From: Benincasa hispida
Lineage: Eukaryota > Streptophyta > Magnoliopsida > Cucurbitales > Cucurbitaceae
Assembly: GCF_009727055.1 (NCBI RefSeq)
Contig: NC_052354.1
Location: 47,378,263-47,442,262 of the forward strand
DNA length: 64,000 bases
Direction: 5' to 3'
A program made the translations under genes and the position numbers. Below, piece by piece: positions 1-11,744 of this stretch; position 1 is the first letter of the stretch; each line of letters begins with the position of its first letter. The notes beneath the pieces are model-generated. The model searched no databases. It was not told where the DNA came from and saw only the letters and a program-made list of their open reading frames with translations.

Positions 1-1134
1 TCTATAGATCCACAAGGTCCACTTGTTACCTCAATAAGGACTAGTGAGAATCAAATTAATTTTAGTTTAATTTAAATTGTTCAAATTAATTAAAGAGAAT
101 TAGTTGTATAAGATACAATTAAATAATGTATATAGATGCATTATAAAACATAATGTATGTTGATACATTATATAATTTTATGAGAGAAATAAACATTTGA
201 ATATGATTCAAATATTAATTTTATGAATATGATTCATATAAAAACTATATGTTATAATTTAATGTGAATATGATTCATATTAAATTTATATATAGTTTTA
301 TGAGAGAAATAAATATTTGAATATGATTGAAATATTAATTATGTGAATGTGATTCATATAGAAACTATCTGTTAAAATTAATATGAATATGATTCATATT
401 AAATTTATATAGTTTGATGAGAGGAATTATTATTTAAATGTGATTCAATTATTTATATGAATGTGATTCATATAAAAACTATATGTTAAAACTGATATGA
501 ATATGATTCATATTAATACCTTAGGTTATTTGAGAGAATAATAAACTATAATTTATGTTATATGTGATAGAATATTAACTATAGGTTATATGTTATATGT
601 GATATAACATATAGTTTAAATATATATATTAAAGTGATTAATATATATACATATAGATATTAAATTCTCTTTCTTTCACGTAACAAAATGGGTGGAGAAA
701 GAAAGTGCTCTCTCTGGTTCTCCTTATCTCTGTTTTTTTTTTGTAGAAGAGTTTGGTCAGAAGATTTCTCTTAATCATCTCCTTCCCTCTTCCCAAAATT
801 GAGTGCAAGCCCACACCTCTGCGGATTCTCATCCCTAAGAATAATGAGGAAGATCTCATGGTGGTGTCTCTTCATCATTACTGCATTACATTTGTGGGTG
901 TCGGGTTCGTGAGATTGGGAGGAACAGTTTGTATTCATGCTTTGGGGAGGAAACAAGAAGATATAAATCTTCGATGGGTATGTGGTTTCGTAATCACTTC
1001 CTCTCCAATTGCACAATAGATAGCATGTTTAAGTGAAATTATTTATCGTTTTCCATCACTCTGAATTCTGTACATTATATGAAACGAAATCTATAGTCCA
1101 ATGCGTCCAATTGCTTCCACTGCAGGGAATTCCA
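1..1134 (+). mobile_element. T-family Copia LTR, 3' part (element A, 5' LTR)
   Basis: This is the downstream part of a long LTR whose start lies left of the window. It aligns with 3,684-4,869 over its whole length, including the dense AATATGATTCATAT-type repeats, the TTCTTCTCT-rich stretch near 700-780 and the end GGAATTCCA. The aligned pair diverges right after that end, as LTR pairs do. A degenerate primer-binding site (TGGAGAGG instead of TGGTATCAG) follows. Small reading frames inside are repeated in both copies and are not genes. Confidence 0.8.
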
Positions 1135-3230
1135 ATGGAGAGGAAATCTTGATTATATATTTTAATTCCCTTTTAATAGGATTAAACTAGAGTAAATAAA
1201 AGATCGAATTTGTAACTAATGTATCTATAAGGTACCTTTGTCTTAGGATGATTCTATCTAGGCTGGGGTATTTAAGCTGACGGAAACGGAACACCCCTAC
1301 CTGGGAACTAACCTGGAAGGTCAATTAGATAAACTTGTCACAAGCATGTAATGAGTGATTAATATTAAAATGTTTAATGAACATAAATCAACGTAAACTA
1401 TTCAATATAATTGTTATATTCGGCCAAGTTAACAATTCACTTAGATAAATTTATTAGCCTAATTTACCTAAGTAATGAATCGTCTTTTGTAAAATACTCA
1501 GTGGGAGGAAACTGTTGTACATGATACTTCAATTTCCTTTTCACGTTTCTCCCTAAATAGTTCATATTGTGAGATCTATGCTCGGCCTCGAGACACCTTT
1601 ACTTGTGTCCCCCTACAGATGGTGTTTCCATAGGTCAATACCAAGGTGAATAAAGAGAGTATTTATAGTAAGTGGGCGAGGGAAGTGTGTCAACACATCT
1701 CACGGTCTCCTACAATAAACTTTCATGCTTGGCCTTGAGACACATTTGCTTGTGTCCCCTTATAGATGGTGTTTGCATGAAATTTTACTCAAACTCTAGA
1801 AATAGATAGGATTGCTTTAGTTTTTGTCCCAATCGATTTTTTCCTATAATTGGTTCATTGGGGCGGAACTCTAGAATCTAAAATGAAGGGTTACACTTAC
1901 AAGAAAATTATTAAGTAAATGGTTTCTTGACTAAAATATGGTAACTAGATATTTTTGGAATAAAGAGTTATTCTAGTGTAACGTTTGGTTGAGAATGTCC
2001 CAATCTAGTGAAGGAATGATTGACTGCCTGATGGTGGCTTTTATTCTGACTCACTGGAGTATCATAGCAATAGAAATTTTACATTTATATGAATGGGATT
2101 CATATTCAAATTCATGAGTTCATCTTTAAATTTCTTTACTGAATTAGAATGGATAATAGATTGCATATTGTCTATTAACATTTTTTATATAATTCAAAGT
2201 TGTGTCTTTTTCTTTAAAAGTTTTAATTACCGATATGATTCAAAGATTTTGAAAAATATATTACATTGAAAATTTCATCAACGCATACTAGCAGTATAAT
2301 TTTGTCTTTTAATTTGGGAAACGTTTTCAAAAAAATTGTTGCCATTTCTTGAAGTGTTCATGAATAAACTTTGCAGCGATAGCTTATTGTAATTGTGTAC
2401 ATAACATATGACGTGTCTAGATAAAAACGTGACAAAACATATTGTATGTTGGAGTCATGGGAAGTCAAATGACCTATAAAGTTAAGTATCATCGGGGTTC
2501 CAAAAAAATTATAATGACTAGAGTTAATGAGGGAAAAGTTTCCTAATTAGTTTGAGATGTCAGTTGTTGAGGGATATTGAAAATGTCTCAAAAAGAAGAA
2601 AAATGATAACAAATAAATCTAATTTACTAAGTTCATGGTGGAGAATATAGATTCATGTCTTAATAGTTGAATAATGGTTCACTATCGGACTTTTTCTTCA
2701 TTACAATTAGATAGTAAATCTTGGCGAATACTTATTTAAGTGGAATAGTTCTACTAATTGGCAACATGATGCTCATCTCAGTTAAAGCAGTGAGATGCAA
2801 ATGTTATTTAATTTTATTGAATATGGTGCTTTTACCACCATATGAGAAATTCCATTTCTCCAAGCTTTATTTAAATATTTCATTGTGTATGAATAGTTAG
2901 TGAAGACATGTTTTTTCAAAAGTTGTTTTTGAAAATATGTTCAACTTTAATTAAATGAATTTTTGTGCATTAAAATGTAATGATGTTTATTTATGTTGAG
3001 TATGGTGCTTTTATCACTATGAGATATATTCAATTTCTACTAAAATATTTAATAACGTATGAATAATTTTGGTAATTAGACATGTTTTCAAAAGTCATTT
3101 TGAAAATGTGTTCAGCGTTAAATATATACATTTTTGTGTGTTAAAGGTTAACACATTTTTTACTCAATTGTGAGAGTTTAAGGATTAATGAATCAGGAAA
3201 TAAAGACAAATTCTATTCTCCTAAAGGATA
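1135..3230 (+). mobile_element. Leader/internal remnant of element A
   Basis: Non-coding interior between the two LTRs of element A. Positions 1,230-2,090 resemble the leader of Copia element L at 48,300-49,200: shared blocks include CCCCTACCTGGGAAC, CACGTTTCTCCCTAAA and the GTGTCCCCCTA repeats. That makes this a Copia leader from which gag and pol have been lost. From about 2,100 it is AT-rich with no recognisable protein. The element is therefore non-autonomous or internally deleted. Confidence 0.65.
2818..3145 (+). repeat. Imperfect tandem duplication, about 180-bp period
   Basis: Two adjacent copies, about 2,818-2,976 and 2,998-3,145. Each starts with a GAATATGGTGCTTTTA-like block, continues with an ACATGTTTTCAAAAG-like block, and ends in TTTTTGTG and a TTAAA tract. 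Divergence is substantial, so the duplication is old. It lies in the non-coding interior of element A. Confidence 0.6.
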
Positions 3231-4869
3231 CATGACTTTGGTTTGTCTGAATGGGGAGCTGGAAACACAGTTACACAAGAAGAAATTCACTCCGATAAGG
3301 GTAAAAAGATAAATTTCTCTCTTATAGGATGATCCTGGGGCTTGAACAATGAGGCGCCTTACCCTCTCCTGGCTCGAGAGGAGTTCGGTCATAGTTAGAC
3401 TATGATTAATTGTTCATTAGAGGGATCAGTGATACTTAAAGAGTTAGAGTTAACTGCATGGGTAAACGATGATTTGACCCAGTTGTACTTATGAGCAATT
3501 TGTGAATGGTCAATAGTCAATGCACTGTTGATTGGTTATATCCAATGGACGTAGAAATATATCTATAGTGCAAAGAATTCAACTATCGGTCTTTAGTAGA
3601 GTGACTAACAGTTAATGAAATTAATTTGATTAAAAGAGTTTAATCAATTAATGTCGTATCATTGGAGCTTCAATTTATTGGTCCATAAGATCTCCCGTTA
3701 GTTAAATAAGGATTAATGATAATCAAATTAATTTTGGTTTAAGAATTGTTCATATTAATTAAGAGGACTAATTGTACAAGATACAATTAAATAATGTATA
3801 TAGATACATTATAAAACGTAATGTATGTTGATACATTATATAATTTTATGAGATAAATAAACATTTGAATATGATTCAAATATTAATTTTATGAATATGA
3901 TTCATATAAAAACTATAAGTTATAATTTAATGTGAATATGATTCATATTAAATTTATATATAGTTTTACAAGAGAGTAAATATTTGAATACGATTCAAAT
4001 TTTAATTATGTGAATGTGATTCATATAGAAACTATATGTTAAAATTAATATGAATATGATTCATATTAAATTTATATAGTTTGATGAGGGGAATTATTAT
4101 TCGAATGGGATTCAATTATTTATATGAATGTGATTCATATAAAAATTATAGGTTAAAACTAATATGAATATGATTCATATTAATACCTTAGGTTATTTGA
4201 GAGAATAATAAACTATAATTTATGTTATATTTAATATAATATTAACTATAGGTTATATGTGATATGTGATATAACATATAATTTAAATATATATTAAAGT
4301 GATTAATATATATTAAATTCAAATTTAGAATTTGAATTTAATTATTTCAAATTTAATTAAATAAAAGGGGGGAGTTATAACTCTATCATCGCTGAATCTC
4401 TCTTTCTCTCATGTAACAAAAAGGGTGGAAAGAGAAAGTGCTCTCTCTGGTTCTTCTTCTCTCTACATTTTTTCACAAAAGAGTTTGGACAGAAGATTTC
4501 TCTCAAACGTCTCCTTTTCTCTTCCCAAAATTGAGTGCAAGCTCACACCTCTGCAAGATTCTTGTCCCTGAGAATAATGAGGAAGATCTCATGCTGGTGT
4601 CTTCTTCATCATTACAGTGTTGTGTTCGTAGGAGCTGGGTTCGTGAGATCGGGAGGAGAAATTTGTGTTTGTGCTGTTGAGAGGAAACAAGAAGATATAG
4701 ATCTTGAACGGGTATGCGATTTCTTAATCCGTTCCTCTTTAATTGCACAGTAGATAGCATGTTTAAGTGAAAATTGTTTATTGTTTTCCGTCACGCTGAA
4801 TTCTGTACATTATGTAAAATGAAATCTAGAGACTGATGTATTCAATTGCTTTTGCTATGGGGAATTCCA
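3231..4869 (+). mobile_element. T-family Copia LTR (element A, 3' LTR)
   Basis: Second LTR copy of element A. It lacks the first few hundred bases of a full T-family LTR (compare 5,298-5,830). It begins near the block AATGGGGAGCTGGAAACACAG, which matches 5,822-5,850, and ends at GGAATTCCA. Right after it the reading frame of a Copia integrase (element B) begins, so element A sits inside element B. The 5' truncation could be a deletion or a diverged boundary. Confidence 0.75.
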
Positions 4870-4870
4870 A

Positions 4871-5297
4871 TCCCTTCACATGATCCCACTTATTTGCATC
4901 TCAGAGTATTTGATAGCAAGGTATACATACATGTGCCTAAAGAATAGAGGTCAAAGGTTGATTCAAAGATCAATCCATGTGTTTTTGTTGGATATGGGAA
5001 TGAAGAGTATGGTTATAGGTTCTATGATCCAAAAAAGAAAAAGGTAGTAAGAAGTAGAGATGTAGTATTTTCATAGCATGAGAAGGGCGCAGATCTTCTT
5101 CACTTCTACTTCAGAATTGTATTTTTATATTACTAGTGATTCTATTTCTACTCCTTTTACTGTTCACCGAAAAATGAGAATTTTGATGATGTACATGATG
5201 ATGTTAGTGAGATACAACCTAATGGTAATGTACCAAGTCATGTTGATGATGATGATCTTGATGAGTCTTCATCTAATGAAGAAATTCATGAGAGATA
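4871..5297 (+). pseudogene. Copia element B: integrase C-terminus and linker (fragment)
   Basis: The plus strand translates to a Copia integrase C-terminal region: HLRVF near 4,895, VYIHVPKE, a stop, RSKVD, then VFVGYGNEEYGYRFYDPKKKKVVRSRDVVF. A stop interrupts it at the end of that block, and an acidic linker rich in D and S (DDDDLDESSSNEEIHE) follows. This segment normally adjusts and anchors the integrase on DNA. The upstream gag, protease and integrase core must lie left of element A, outside the window. The frame is cut at 5,297 by the next LTR and resumes at about 7,899 as EEVIHGEVHEQGEQP. Dead by stops and insertions. Confidence 0.88.
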
Positions 5298-6180
5298 TGT
5301 TGGGGTTGATGCCCTAAACTCTTATGATGTAATAATATGAGATATTTTCTTCACTATTGTCTATGAAATATGAGATATTTTATTTGCATTTACCACAAAC
5401 CAATAAACTAAGATCTCTGGTTGTCGTTGTAACTTAAGCATGTATATGGAGACATACAAGTGGATCGTGCCTTAAGTGATAATCTAAATGGTTTGTAGTA
5501 TATGGATATAGGAGGGAAATCTTATCCTGGTAACACTACGGATACGACCCACTTTGTAGATAATTTGTGATGTGCTATAGATGGTCAGATCCTGATCATT
5601 CATGTGGAGACATGCGAGCGGGGGTGTCTTATACAAAGGGGTATGTATAAGACCAGACCACGTTCATGACAGAGACTTTCATTTCACTAGAATGACCATA
5701 GATAGTATGACCTTAATCTTGAGCAAGTTGGGAACTCCTGCCTTTGAGGGCAGTCCTTTTATTTGCATGGGTACAAGTGGCCAGATTGCCAACTCAGATC
5801 TACCAGTTTGGGGATTTTTCTGATTGGAGAGTTGGGAACTCAGCTACACAAGATGGAATTCACTCCTTCCCCAAAGCAGAGGTAAGTAGATAGATTGCTC
5901 CCTTAAGGACTGATTCCGGGGCTTGAACGATGTGTCGCCACACACCTTCTCAAGGCCCGAGGGATGTCCACTCATAGTAGGACTATGATGTATTGTTCAT
6001 TAAAGAGATTAGTGGTACTTAAGAAGTTAGTTGTAACTATAGGGGTAAAACGGTAAATTGGTCCAACTGTACTTACGAGCGATCTGTGAAGGGTTATCGT
6101 ACTATTGACTGGTTATATTCGATGGACACAGAAATATATTTGTGATGAGAATAGTGCAGCTGTCGGTCATTAGTGGAGTG

Positions 6181-6361
6181 CTCGGCAGTTAACAGATGGT
6201 AGATCTCGTGACTAAAGAGTCTAGTCAGCTATTCACGTACCGTTGGTGCTTCAAGCTACAGGTCTATAAGNCTCGGCAGTTAACAGATGGTAGATCTCGT
6301 GACTAAAGAGTCTAGTCAGCTATTCACGTACCGTTGGTGCTTCAAGCTACAGGTCTATAAG
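6181..6361. other. Assembly artefact: identical 90-bp blocks either side of one N
   Basis: Positions 6,181-6,270 and 6,272-6,361 are identical over 90 bp and are separated by a single N at 6,271. This is what a scaffolder leaves when two overlapping contigs are placed end to end without merging. The real sequence most likely has one copy. Confidence 0.95.
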
Positions 6362-6566
6362 CTCCCCTTGGTAGCTCAATGGATTCAAGCTGAGAATCAG
6401 TTTTTGGGTCAGTTTGAAGTGTTCAAATTAACTAGAGGGAGTTTGATTATATATGATATGATTAAACTGGTTCAGTTATACATGATATAATTGATATGAT
6501 GTATGAGATACATTAATTAGAGGATTTTGATATAAATATCATTTATATCAAGTAAAAGAGAAATGA

Positions 6567-7477
6567 ACTATGGTTTAAATGTTACATATGATGTGTACTA
6601 AAATTATAGGTTATAAATATAATATGATAAGTTAATTAATATATTTATTTATAATTAAAAGAATTATATGATAATTGTTGGTAGTTTCTCCTTTAGCGGT
6701 GCGTGAAAGTGGGAGGTTATATTCAGTTTTCATAACTAAAGGATAAAATGAAAAATATTTTCAATTTGTAAAGTATTGCTTCATTAAGTGCAAGAGCAAT
6801 CGTTTAGCTAACTATAGACTGTACGAAAACCTTCTAAGCGAGAGACTGGACGATCGTGTAGGCACCTTTGACTAAACGATCATGTAAAGTTTTACTAAAC
6901 GATCGCATGCCTTAGCGAGATTCTCTAAACGATCGTGTAAACGATCACGCCTGTTTTCCTAAACGATAGTGTACTTGTTGAGTTTTACTAAACGATCAAG
7001 CACACAAGTCTATACGATAGAAAGTTCATTAAATTGGTATCAAAACCACTATGGTTTAAATGTTACATATGATGTGATATTAAAACTATAAGTTATAAAT
7101 ATAATATGATAAGTTAGTTATAATATTTATTTATAATTAAAACAATTATATGATCATTGTTGGTAGTTTCTTCTTTAGCTGTGCGTGAAAGTTGGAGGTT
7201 ATATTTAGTTTTTATAACTGAATCGCTTCATTAAGTGCATGAGCAATCGTTTAGCTAACTAGCGGCTGTACGACAACCTTCTAAGCGAGAGACTAAACGA
7301 CCGTGTAGGCGCCTTTGACTAAGCGATTGTGTAAAGTTTTACTAAACAATCGCATCCCTTAGCGAGATTCTCTAAACGATTGTGTAAACGATCACGCCTG
7401 TTTTCCTAAACGATTATGTACCTGTTGAGTTTTATTAAACGATCAAGCACACAAGCCTATACGATAGACAGTTCATT
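6567..7477 (+). repeat. Large tandem duplication with AAACGATCG motifs
   Basis: Copy 1 is about 6,567-7,030 and copy 2 about 7,048-7,477. Both run from ACTATGGTTTAAATGTTACAT to a CTATACGATAGA..GTTCATT end. Copy 2 lacks about 34 bp near GGATAAAATG. Each contains a cluster of TAAACGATCG-like decamers. The block between the copies reads TTAAATTGGTATCAAAACC, with a primer-binding-site-like core. Confidence 0.85.
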
Positions 7478-7898
7478 CTCCCACTTGTTTGGTCATATAG
7501 TTCGATCGTAGTTTCCTCCAACCCTCTACCAAATTCATAATAGAGCCCATACCTCTTGGATTCTCACTCTAAGAATACCAAGGTTACTGAATGGTAGTGT
7601 CCAGAGGTTACTTGTTGTGGAGAAGATTGTTCGTGATTGACTAGACGATTGGCTTAACGATCGTAGAGACAGCGAGATGTTGCTGGTCCAAGTCTCCACG
7701 ATAGCGAGAGATCTGTAGAAGAAAAATTTTTCAAAGGTATGTCCCTCGTCCCTTTTGTTATTAGTTACTAAAGCATGTCGTAATTTGATAGAAAATGCAT
7801 AACTAGTTTGTATGTTTGTGAATGCTTGTAATTCTATCACAATGAATTTGGATCGATTGTGCTTCCACTCATGGATTCTCTTTGATAAGAGTTCCTTC

Positions 7899-9560
7899 AT
7901 AAGATGCATATGAGGAAGTGATTCATGGAGAAGTTCATGAGCAGGGGGAGCAACCTATTTCCCACGTGACCAGTGTGTAAACCTTCGACAAAGTATCCAA
8001 GCTCAGAGTTCATTCTAGTTAGTGAAGATGGAAAGCTAGAGAACTATTAAGAGAGGTCTTGTTTCATGATGAAAAAGAGCAGTGGCTCGATGCAAAGAAG
8101 GGGGAAATACATTTCATAGAAAAGAATGGAACCCATGAGTTAGTGAAGCCTCCAAAGGGCAAGAAAGTATTGAAAAGCAAATGAGTTTTCAAGTACAAGA
8201 AGGATGGTGAGAAGATAGTGAGGTACAAAGCCAGATTAGTGATTAAGTGATACAACCAAAAAAAGGGCATTGACTTTGATGAGATCTTCTCCCTAGTGGT
8301 CAAAATGACATCTATCAAAATAGTGTTGGGATTAGCAGCAAGTCTTAATCTTGAGATAGAGCAACTTTATGTAAAAACCATTTTATAACATAGTGACTTG
8401 CATGAAGAGATCTACATGGAGCAACCTGAATGATTTGAAGAAAGAGATAAAGATAAACTTAGTTGCAAGTTGAAGAAGAGTCTTTATGGGCTTAAATAGG
8501 AACCAAGGCAATGGTACAAGAAATTTGATTCGTTTATGATAAGCAATGATTATAAACGAACTACTACAGATTCTTGTGTGTATTAGAAAGTTCCCTACAG
8601 GCAACTTTATCATTCTTCTTTTAAACGTAGATGATATGTTGATAATTGGACAAGATATAGATATGATTCAAAATTTGAAGAAATATTTGTCCAAGTCATT
8701 TGATATGAAATATTTGGGTCCTACAAAGCAAATCTTTGGTATGAAGATTGGTCGTGACAGGAAAAGTTGGGAAATTCTGGTTTTCTCAGGAAAAGTGTAT
8801 TGAATGAGTGCTGGAAAGGTTTAATATGAAGCATGCTAAGCCTGTTAGTAGACCACTGGCAACTCACTTTAAGCTAAGTAAGAGACCTTTCCTTACAATA
8901 GAGAAAGAGAAAGAAGTTATGTCATCCATTTCTTACTCTTCTACTGTTGGTTCTTTGATGTATCCTATGGTGTGTACTAAACCTGATATACACATGTAAT
9001 CAATCTAGTGAGTTGTTTTCTATCCAATCCAGGTAAGACTCACTAGAAAGCAGTGAAGTAGATCTTCAAGAGTTTGTGTTATGAAGGTAGCAAACCTATG
9101 CTTGAAGGTTATACTGATGAAGACATGGTAGGTGATCTTGATAACAGAAAATCTACCTCAAATTATGTGTTTACATTTTCAGCGGAAGCCATCTCATGGC
9201 AATCTAAGCTACAAAAATGCATTGTCCACAACTGAGACAGAGTATATTACAGCAGTGGAAGCAAACAAGGAGATGTTATGGCTTAAAAGGTTCCTTCAAG
9301 AGTTAGGTTTTAAGCAAGGTGAGTATGTAGTATTTTGTGATAGTTTGAGTGTTATCGATTTGAGCAAGAATCCAATGTATCATGCTCGTAGTAAACAAAT
9401 TGGCATTAGATATTATTGGCTACAAGATGTAATTGAAGAGAAGAGATTGAATCTGAAGAAAGTTCACACCGATAAGAACAATGCAGATATGTTAACTAAG
9501 ATAATTTCCAGAAGCAAGATTGAAATTCGTAGTAAGCTTGTCGGGATGAGGTTCAAGTGA
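7899..9560 (+). pseudogene. Copia element B: reverse transcriptase and RNase H (broken)
   Basis: Continuation of the Copia polyprotein interrupted at 5,297. Reverse transcriptase landmarks in order: QWLDAKKGE and FIEKNGTHELV (about 8,080-8,150), VFKYKKDGE, VRYKARLV (about 8,220), the SLYGLK core (about 8,485) with a stop just after it, QWYKKFDSFM, and LLNVDDMLIIGQ (about 8,620), where the usual YVDD active site reads NVDD. RNase H follows in an open stretch at 9,132-9,560: STTETEYI, the CDSLSVIDLSKNP block and the terminal ADMLTK. The enzyme would copy element RNA into cDNA in cytoplasmic particles. Multiple in-frame stops (about 8,180, 8,250, 8,390, 8,500, 9,000) and frameshifts kill it. Confidence 0.92.
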
Positions 9561-9607
9561 TCATGGATGTAATTGAGTCTTCTCCATGTTGGGCTAGAGG
9601 GGAAGAT

Positions 9608-10340
9608 TGTTGTGGGTGTCCAGCCCATTTATTGCACAAGCAAGATTTTATTTTAAACTTGTATTTTGTGAGCTCAAATGGGCTCAATTTTTAAATTGGC
9701 CCATCTTGTAAGCCCTAGGTTTTCTTTTATGTGATATAGGGATGACCTAAGAAAAAAGAGAGTGGAAAAGAAGCAGAAATTAAGAGGGAAAGATAATAGT
9801 TCTATTTTTTAGCGATAACTGTCAATTGTCGAAGTTTGGACCGTTGGATCGTGTTGAAATTTAGTCAGCCGTTTAGGATACATAGGGTCTCGTTTTGAAT
9901 GGTTAGATCATCTTTTGGAGCTCTAATTTATCCGTAATCATTGCGAACAAAATCTGGAAAACTGGGTGATTTTCAATTTTTTTATTCTCTCTAGTGTTCA
10001 TTTTTTATGTATGAAAGTATTGGTGGGTAACGAACCTTTGTATGACTGCTTTGGGTTCTTCTCCCCTCAATTCTATCATAATAAGAGAAGTGGACAAGGG
10101 TGGATTCCTCACAAGTCCCCTGGCTTTTACTCTTCACATCGAACGGAGTTTCTACTTATAATTCGTGTATGCTCTTTGCTTTTAGTCTTCCAGAATTTTG
10201 TGATTTATTGTTATCTATTATTGGTTGATTGCTTGATGATTTATATGTTGTGTTTTGGAGTATAATTATTTGGTTGATTTTTTTGGAGGAGATCTTAGTA
10301 GGTTGTTGTTATATTATTTTGGTCGTATCAATTTTAACAA
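9608..10340 (+). mobile_element. Element B 3' LTR with preceding polypurine tract
   Basis: About 50 bases after the RNase H stop comes a purine run, AGAGGGGAAGA (9,597-9,607), the polypurine tract that primes plus-strand synthesis. The LTR begins directly after it with TGTTGTGGGTGTCCAGCCCA. The right end is placed near a TTTTAACA at about 10,339 because LTRs end in CA. No 5' LTR is in the window to confirm this, so the right boundary is uncertain by tens of bases or more. Confidence 0.7.
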
Positions 10341-11137
10341 AGATTCATTTTGAAGGGAACATTTACAATAAAGTTTTTTAAAAATGGTTTTCGAGTGTTT
10401 AATTGTAAATCGTACCAAAATTTTCATAATATATTAAAATTTCCAAAATACCCCAGACAATCCAAATAATTGGGAAAAAATCTAGTCCTATAGTGGTATG
10501 GAAGGAGTCCATACCTATCCCTCTCCGTGTGTGACATGTGTTACCATCATTTTTTATATTAAATTTTTACAAGGTCCCAATTTTAAACAACCTTTGCTCT
10601 TTTTTTTTCCAACTAACAACTTTTTCTCTCCATCTTTAATTTATATTATTTTTTATATGTCTAATTTTAATTTATTCTATTTTATCTTTCTTATATTTGA
10701 TTTCTAATCCTTCACATTCCCTTTTTTTCCTTTTTTCACTACTCATTCCCTTATTTTTAACTTTTATTTTCGAAGTAATTTCACTTCCCATCTCTATTCC
10801 TAGTTTTATTTGTTTTTTATTATTCTTTTAATTTATTTTGTATACTTTAAAAATAAAACAAGCAAGAATAATGATTTATTTCAATTTAATTATTATATTT
10901 ATGTTATATTTATATCTACAGTTATCCATTATGATATATTTTAGTTGTAACTTTATATTTGAATATTTAAATAATTTTTTTTTTTTACAAACTAATTCAG
11001 CAATTCATTAAAAAAATACTTTAATGTGTGAAAAATAAATTCATATCAAGAGAAGACAATAAGCAAAATCAAAATCATTGTTGAAATTCTACTCCCACAT
11101 CATATCTCCACACAATAAAATCATTTATTTTAACCAT
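10341..11137. other. AT-rich spacer
   Basis: Non-coding. Contains T-rich and pyrimidine-rich stretches (10,595-10,860) and a poly-T at about 10,976-10,985. I see no protein homology, RNA gene or terminal repeats. Confidence 0.6.
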
Positions 11138-11425
11138 CACTACTAGAAAACTGGGCTTTAATGTCGATTTAAAACAAACATTATAGGGGTACAATGTCAG
11201 TTGAACATCGACATCGAAGATTGTATTATAAAAGGTCTTTAATGTCGATTTTAAACTGACATTATAGATGACTAAGATTTCAATGCTAGTTATCTTCAAT
11301 GTCAGTTTTCAACCGACATTGAATACTGTTTTCAATGTAGGTTTTCAATCAACATTGAACATTATCTTCAATATCGGTTTTTCACCTATTTTTTGTCAGT
11401 AATTGTCCGATATTAAATGTCTGCC
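11138..11425 (+). mobile_element. CACTA (En/Spm-type) transposon end
   Basis: Starts with the CACTA-type terminus CACTACTAGAAAACTGGGC at 11,138. Subterminal repeats of the form AATGTC.GTTTT.AAC.GACATT follow, in both orientations. One is a clean hairpin, TTCAATGTC (11,295-11,303) against GACATTGAA (11,315-11,323). CACTA transposases bind such subterminal arrays. The 3-bp flank before the end is CAT. I found no matching opposite end, so this is a truncated end or a small deletion derivative. Confidence 0.8.
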
Positions 11426-11744
11426 ATCGTTTTGTCATTAAAATAATATATATATATATATATATACTTTTTTTTTTAAGCACGTGAAAATCAATAATAT
11501 TTCTTTTTTACCTGTACATGCACAAAATAAAATCTTAATTACTTTCACAAATCCCTAATAATAAGTCACAAAAGAGAAATTGGATGATAGTTTAACTCTA
11601 AAACCAAGGTAATCAACAAATTACCAAAATTCATAAGGGTTACACAACAAAATTAAAATTTTGTTAGATACAAACAACTTTTCTTGGTGAATCAAAAAAG
11701 AGTAAGAACTTACTTTTAAGATATAGAATACAAACTAAAACTTT
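11426..11744. other. AT-rich spacer with (TA)n microsatellite
   Basis: Contains a TA dinucleotide run at about 11,446-11,466 followed by poly-T. No coding signal or terminal repeat was seen. It may be decayed interior of the CACTA element. Confidence 0.5.

Larger units (their letters stand above)
5298..7898 (+). mobile_element. T-family LTR, solo or collapsed two-LTR derivative, nested in element B
   Basis: Begins TGTTGGGGTTGATGCCCTAAA and ends GAGTTCCTTCA, the same end as the LTR before the primer-binding site at 46,711. It lies between two pieces of the element B linker. Flanks are AGATA on the left and TAAGATG on the right, at best an imperfect target duplication. It is longer than the 1.7-1.8-kb relatives because it contains a duplicated 430-464-bp block and a sequencing gap. 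A TTGGTATCA at 7,034 between the duplicated blocks resembles a primer-binding site, so it may be two LTRs with nearly all the interior deleted rather than a true solo LTR. Confidence 0.8.

Noticed and set aside
4535..4753. Open frame similar to that at 753-1,019 (FVGVGFVRLGG-like)
   Set aside because: Located in the paired LTRs of element A. No known domain, and similarity is explained by LTR duplication.
5078..5317. Met-rich open frame
   Set aside because: It is an out-of-frame shadow of the Asp/Glu-rich linker of Copia B.
8546..8803. Possible intact reverse transcriptase fragment
   Set aside because: The frame is open only briefly, the active site reads NVDD, and stops lie on both sides. 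It is part of the element B pseudogene.
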